Assembly: GCF_019175385.1 (NCBI RefSeq)
Contig: NC_083341.1
Location: 62,281,800 to 62,345,799, forward strand
Direction: 5' to 3'
DNA length: 64,000 bases
Origin: Lycium barbarum
Taxonomy: Eukaryota; Streptophyta; Magnoliopsida; Solanales; Solanaceae
Made by a program: the position numbers and the translations under genes. Under the pieces are notes generated by a model that searched no databases, was not told the DNA's origin, and saw nothing but the letters and a program-made list of their open reading frames with translations. Numbering within the stretch: the stretch's first letter is position 1; each line of letters opens with the position of its first letter. Of this stretch, positions 60,083 to 64,000 are shown piece by piece.

Positions 60083-60166
60083 GAGTATAATTTGGAGTGT
60101 TCGTGAGTATAGATTTTTACAGCTGCAGCAGAGAGGTCGGAGTGTTCGTGAGTATAATTTGGAGTT
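60067..60166 (+). repeat. micro-duplication at the gag core deletion
   Basis: The sequence AGGTCGGAGTGTTCGTGAGT plus ATAATTTGGAGT occurs at 60067-60098 and again from 60134 to about 60165, with a partial copy (GGAGTGTTCGTGAGTATA) at 60094-60111 between them. The third copy is in the correct coding phase (RGRSVREYNLE); the first two look like copied filler. Confidence 0.85.
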
Positions 60167-60932
60167 TGATTCTCTGGCTCGATATGCGCCTGCTATAGTG
60201 GCTGACATGGCTGACCGGATGCACCGGTACGTGATAGGGCTGGATCGTTATTTAGTTGACGGCTGCATGGCGGTGGCATCGCAGACTGATATGGACATCG
60301 CCCGGTTACAGGCCTACGCGCAGGGTATGGAGGACCGGCACAGAGAGGATCAGTCGGGCAGAGAACGTGATAGGAGACCGCCCAAGCGGGCCAGGTCAGC
60401 TGGGTATTCTGGGGAGTCCCAAGGCGGGCAGCCTCAACAGTATGTTAGACAGTCTTCTCAGCCGGCGCAGAGTGCACTCCCGCAGTCTACCGGAGAGGGA
60501 TTTGATAGTGTCAGATACTCAGGAGCAGGCCAGAGTTCTAGAGCATCAGGTTCGCAGACGACCAGGGGTCCCAGCCAGTCCAGACCACCCAGGCCCCGTT
60601 GTTCTTATTGTGGGAGATCGCACCCAGGGGAGTGCTACCGAGCCACGGGAGCTTGTTTTTCCTGCGGCCGTCAGGGCCATGTTATGCGAGATTGTCCGAT
60701 GGCGAGTGGTTCTGGTAGTATAGTTCAGCCGACGGGATCAGCCGCTGGTTCATCTTCTACTCCCTCAGCTATGCGCCCTGCAGGGCGGGGTATGCCGGCA
60801 CCGGCGGGCCGCGGTCGAGGCCGTGGCGGTGTTTCAGATTCTAGCGGTCGTTCGAACCGCATATATGCGTTGGCCAGCCGACAGGACCAGGAGGCGCCAC
60901 CAGGTGTGGTTACAGGTGATTTGAATTTCTAA
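60075..60932 (+). pseudogene. gag C-terminal part with two zinc knuckles (TR-GAG-like element)
   Basis: This 285-aa frame is in a different phase from the N-terminal part. The coding-like portion starts near 60110 (RFLQLQQRGRSVREYNLEFD, SLARYAPAIVADMADRMHRY), the end of the retrotransposon gag core. It continues through a basic Ser/Gln-rich linker to two Cys/His clusters: CSYCGRSHPGEC (residues 176-187) and CFSCGRQGHVMRDC (194-207, a canonical CX2CX4HX4C). A Gly/Arg/Pro-rich tail follows. There is no protease or pol after it; only about 125 bp separate the stop from the right LTR. It would bind element RNA in particles if expressed. The frame at 60256-60723 is an overlapping shadow. Confidence 0.85.
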
Positions 60933-61021
60933 ATTCGTTACATTGTTTGGTAAGAAATTGATATATGCTACTCAAAAACAAACTCCCCCGAAATGTTTGT
61001 GAGACCCTATAAGGTTAATCT

Positions 61022-61041
61022 AACATTCGAGGACGAATGTT
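61022..61041. other. 8-bp inverted repeat next to the polypurine tract
   Basis: AACATTCGAGGACGAATGTT, identical to 51244-51263 in the LARD-like element. Confidence 0.8.
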
Positions 61042-61057
61042 ATTAAGGGGGGGAGAA
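61042..61057 (+). other. polypurine tract of the TR-GAG-like element
   Basis: ATTAAGGGGGGGAGAA abuts the TGTTATGTCCCG start of the right LTR. Confidence 0.85.
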
Positions 61058-63920
61058 TGTTATGTCCCGTATTTTATACATTGGGACAATCCGGATTAAC
61101 TATGATAAGTTAGGGCCAAGACCATTCCGGGACTTGAAGTCGATACTTTTGACCTTCGATTTTATTTTGAGACATAAGTTGTTCATGAAATTGTTAGCAT
61201 GGAACACTTAGGAAAAGTTGGGACCAAAAGTCACATAATTGGAAGTTGAAAATCATGCAAGTAGTCCCACACTTTGTGGCCAATTTTAATTGGTCCAACT
61301 CATGTGTGGGCCATGGACACATGGAGAATTTATGTGGAGGCTTAAAAGATGACTTCTAAGTCATCTCTTATCATTTCAACACTTAGAAAATAAACCAAGA
61401 AGTTGAAGAACTTCAACACCCCTCTCGGCCAAGAACAAGAAAAACCAAATCCAATTTGAGCCATTCCAAAAATATTTCTTTGGTGCAAATCCACTAATTG
61501 GAGGTCCCTAAGTAGCGTGGCAGTGTTGTTAGAGCGATCAAGCCATCCGTTTAGTAGATCGCAAACCCTAGGCAAAGTGTGGAGTTGAAGAAGAAAGGTA
61601 AGATTTTATCTTGTTTTATGTGTTATAAATGTTGTATGCATGTTGTGGTATGCTAAAATGGATAAAAATCATGAGATAGGGTATGTTGGAAGTGGGTCGT
61701 GTGCTTGGTGTGTTAGCCGTGTGAGGTGTGTGTATGTTGTGTGGTGTGGAGGTGATGAATTGATCTTATGTAGCATGTTTGATTGTTGTAGTGTGTAGGA
61801 TGGCTAAGAATCACTAATATATGCATGTGTGGTGATAGCCGAATGTGGGTCATACTATATGCCAAAGAACGCATTAATGTCGCTTAGTGTTTTAGTGGTT
61901 GTTGTGATGACTTTTATGTTGAAAATGAGAGTTTAATGTCGCAAGTTGATATGGTAAGTGTTGCGGACTGATTTGGAGAATTATGTGCAATTAATGCAAT
62001 TTTTATTTTTATGAGAATAGCATTGTTAGAATGGGTTATGGATTGTGTTCTCGGGTTTAGGACTGTTTTCGGGAAAATTGGAGCGATTGTTGGATTGTTA
62101 GAAATATTGTGTAAGTTGTTTAAACTGTCCTTGAATATTGTTGGTATGGGTTCGGGTTGGAAATTGAATGTTTGAGCGGTGATGTGGCTTGAATGTAAGC
62201 CGTCGAATTGAATATTATGAATGTTGTTGAATGATGAAAAAGAGAGCTATTATTGTTATATTGCCTTTCGGATTGGTCATTGGGGTTGTTAGGTTGGTTA
62301 TTGTTGTTGTGATTGTTGATTTGGCCGAGTTAAATTCTCGGGGTTGGCCTTTTTACAGGGGAAATGCTGCCCAAATTTCTGTAGACTTGAGTATTAGTTT
62401 GGAGTAAATCGCCTAAGTGCCTATGTCTTATGTTTGATATTCGTTGGCGTATTTGTAGACCTTGGGGAGCCCGAGGCGTAGGTTGGGATTAGCTTGAGTT
62501 GGTCTAGCTTGGAGTGCGTACGAGGTATGTAAAGCTCAAACCTTCCTTCTTTGGGCATGCCTTAGTTATACATAGGTTATATCACGAGCCTCGAGGAAAT
62601 TCTAAATTCGCAATCCGAGTACGTTATGACTCTTATATATTTCTTGGCACTCGTATGTTTGATGTGATGAAATATGAATCCTTATGTCTTCGAAATAACT
62701 GATTTCCAAATGTTTCACAAAACGTTTTGTTTTAAAGAATTCCGTAATTATGGACGCCGTATCTTTCACATAAAAGCTCGGATTGCTTCGATATCTTCGT
62801 AAGAGTTTGTATGGCGTATGGGTCCCGCGACTTTCCTTCCATGGGTCCCGCGACTTTCCTTTATGTAATTCGGAAGACTTTTGAATGAATTTGGTATGAC
62901 TATTATTTCGATTTTCAAGTATGGTCATTTTACTTATTTGAGTCCATGATAATGATTTTATGCATATGGTTACTCACGACTCTGCTCGTGCGTTCTGTTA
63001 TATCTTTCGCCGGATCCCGAGCCGGTTCTGTTGTCGTGCGCACTTTGATGTATTCCGGTGTTATGCTGTGTTGATGGTTCACCGAGCCTCGCTAGAGGGC
63101 CGGGTTCCACTTATATTTGGCGTTATGCTATGTATGACGTTATGATGTGTGACGGGGATACGGAGATTTGAACCTTCTGGTGTTATGCTGTGTTATGGCG
63201 CCATCGACGGGCGGGCGACCATATTCTCTGTGCCCTATGCATGACTTATATTTTGAGAGTAAACATTTTGACATTTTGATATTTTGGGTTTGCACTTATG
63301 TTCTGTACTTTTATTTCGTTTATGCCTCAGATTTGTTTTCTGTATCTTCTGTTTTGCATAATCAGTACATATTTCGTACTGACCCCCTTTCTTCGGGGGG
63401 CTGCGTTTCATGCCCGTAGGTGCAGACGCACAGTTTAGTGATCCAGCCGTTTAGGACACCCTCTTCTGCTGTTTGGAGTGCTCCTCTTATTCCGGAGCCT
63501 ACATTTTGGTATATATCTTCATTCGTTGCATATGTATGTACTTGTTCAGGGGTACGGCGGGGCCCTGTCCCACCATATGATTCGGTTGGTCTGTTTAGAG
63601 GTTTGTAGACGTATATGTGGGTTTTGTGCCTACTTCTTTACGGGTGTGTTTGTATGATCCCACTTGCCATGGCAGCCTTGTCGGCGTGCATTTGTATATG
63701 TTTTGGGTCATTGCGCCATTTGATAGCCTTGTCGGCTTCTGATATATATATGTACATATATGGTTTTGTCTGAAATGTGTCTGAGACAGTTTGATATAAT
63801 TTGAGGCAGCGTGTGATATTTGTGCATGTATGCGCTATCTGTATGTGATTCGGATTTGATGAGTGTGTTCGGGTGCCCAGTTCGGGCACTAGTCACGGCC
63901 TACGGGGTTGGGTCGTGACA
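61058..63920 (+). mobile_element. right LTR of the TR-GAG-like element (2.86 kb)
   Basis: Nearly the same length and sequence as 56555-59415. It ends GGGTCGTGACA followed by TCAGG. Frames inside it (62602-62928, 63168-63419, 63638-63889) have counterparts in the left LTR and are chance frames. Confidence 0.92.
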
Positions 63921-63925
63921 TCAGG
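63921..63925. repeat. target-site duplication TCAGG, right
   Basis: Identical to 56550-56554. Confidence 0.92.
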
Positions 63926-64000
63926 TTCTATTGAAGGTTTCACCTATGAACGATTTTATGAGGTTTGGTAAGAGAAGCAAGTTGAGCCCCAAGTATAGTG
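63921..64000 (+). pseudogene. integrase C-terminal part of the host Del/Tekay-type element (continues past the window)
   Basis: After removal of the insertion and one duplication copy, the reading frame continues directly from IGDQV at 56554 into LLKVSPMNDFMRFGKRSKLS, the conserved post-catalytic segment of Del/Tekay integrases (the VSPMKG…RFGKKGKLSPRY type). It is open to the window end. Its chromodomain, 3' LTR and target duplication would lie further right. Confidence 0.88.

Noticed and set aside
60256..60723. 155-aa plus-strand frame within the TR-GAG-like gag
   Set aside because: It overlaps the frame with two zinc knuckles and has no recognisable motif; it is a shadow frame.

Overview
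This window is plant nuclear DNA made almost entirely of nested retrotransposons. No host protein-coding gene, rRNA or tRNA gene can be supported. The evidence is Ty3/Gypsy polyproteins of the Tat/Ogre and Del/Tekay types, a plant L1-type LINE with a terminal RNase H domain, primer-binding sites of the TGGTATCAGAG class, AT-rich sequence and TA microsatellites. The style of the long terminal repeats (LTRs) suggests an asterid, probably Solanaceae; that is inference.

Region 1 (1-27190) is one very large Tat/Ogre-type element on the minus strand. It runs from a 5' LTR at 15419-27190, through a primer-binding site, a degenerate ORF1 (14827-13325), gag (11357-10040), nucleocapsid/protease (9994-8541), reverse transcriptase (RT), two RNase H domains and integrase (to 4386), a 3-kb 3' untranslated region, a polypurine tract and a 3' LTR cut by the window start (1-1352). 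The 5' LTR is about 11.8 kb because a block of about 2.9 kb in U3 is present three times head to tail (18023-26771). The element lies inside an LTR of another family, whose right part is 27191-28498.

Region 2 (28499-38211) is a plus-strand LTR of Tat type (right end near 38211), split by a minus-strand LINE (about 30134-34697) and by a solo LTR with a perfect 5-bp target duplication (34818-37409).

Region 3 (38212-64000) begins with a minus-strand gag remnant into which a plus-strand Del/Tekay-type element inserted (5' LTR 38980-41782; gag, protease, RT, RNase H and integrase running off the window). That element's pol is split twice. A LARD-like element without detectable coding capacity (44034-54039, target duplication GAGTC) sits between protease and RT. 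A gag-only, TR-GAG-like element (56555-63920, target duplication TCAGG) sits inside the integrase reading frame. After 63920 the integrase resumes in frame.

All autonomous coding regions seen here carry stops, frameshifts or lost catalytic residues. The two internal insertions are non-autonomous and presumably moved with proteins made elsewhere in the genome. The main points of interest are the triplicated U3 block, several families of short structured repeats at conserved places in LTRs and untranslated regions, and the gag-only element with closely similar LTRs but a rearranged gag.
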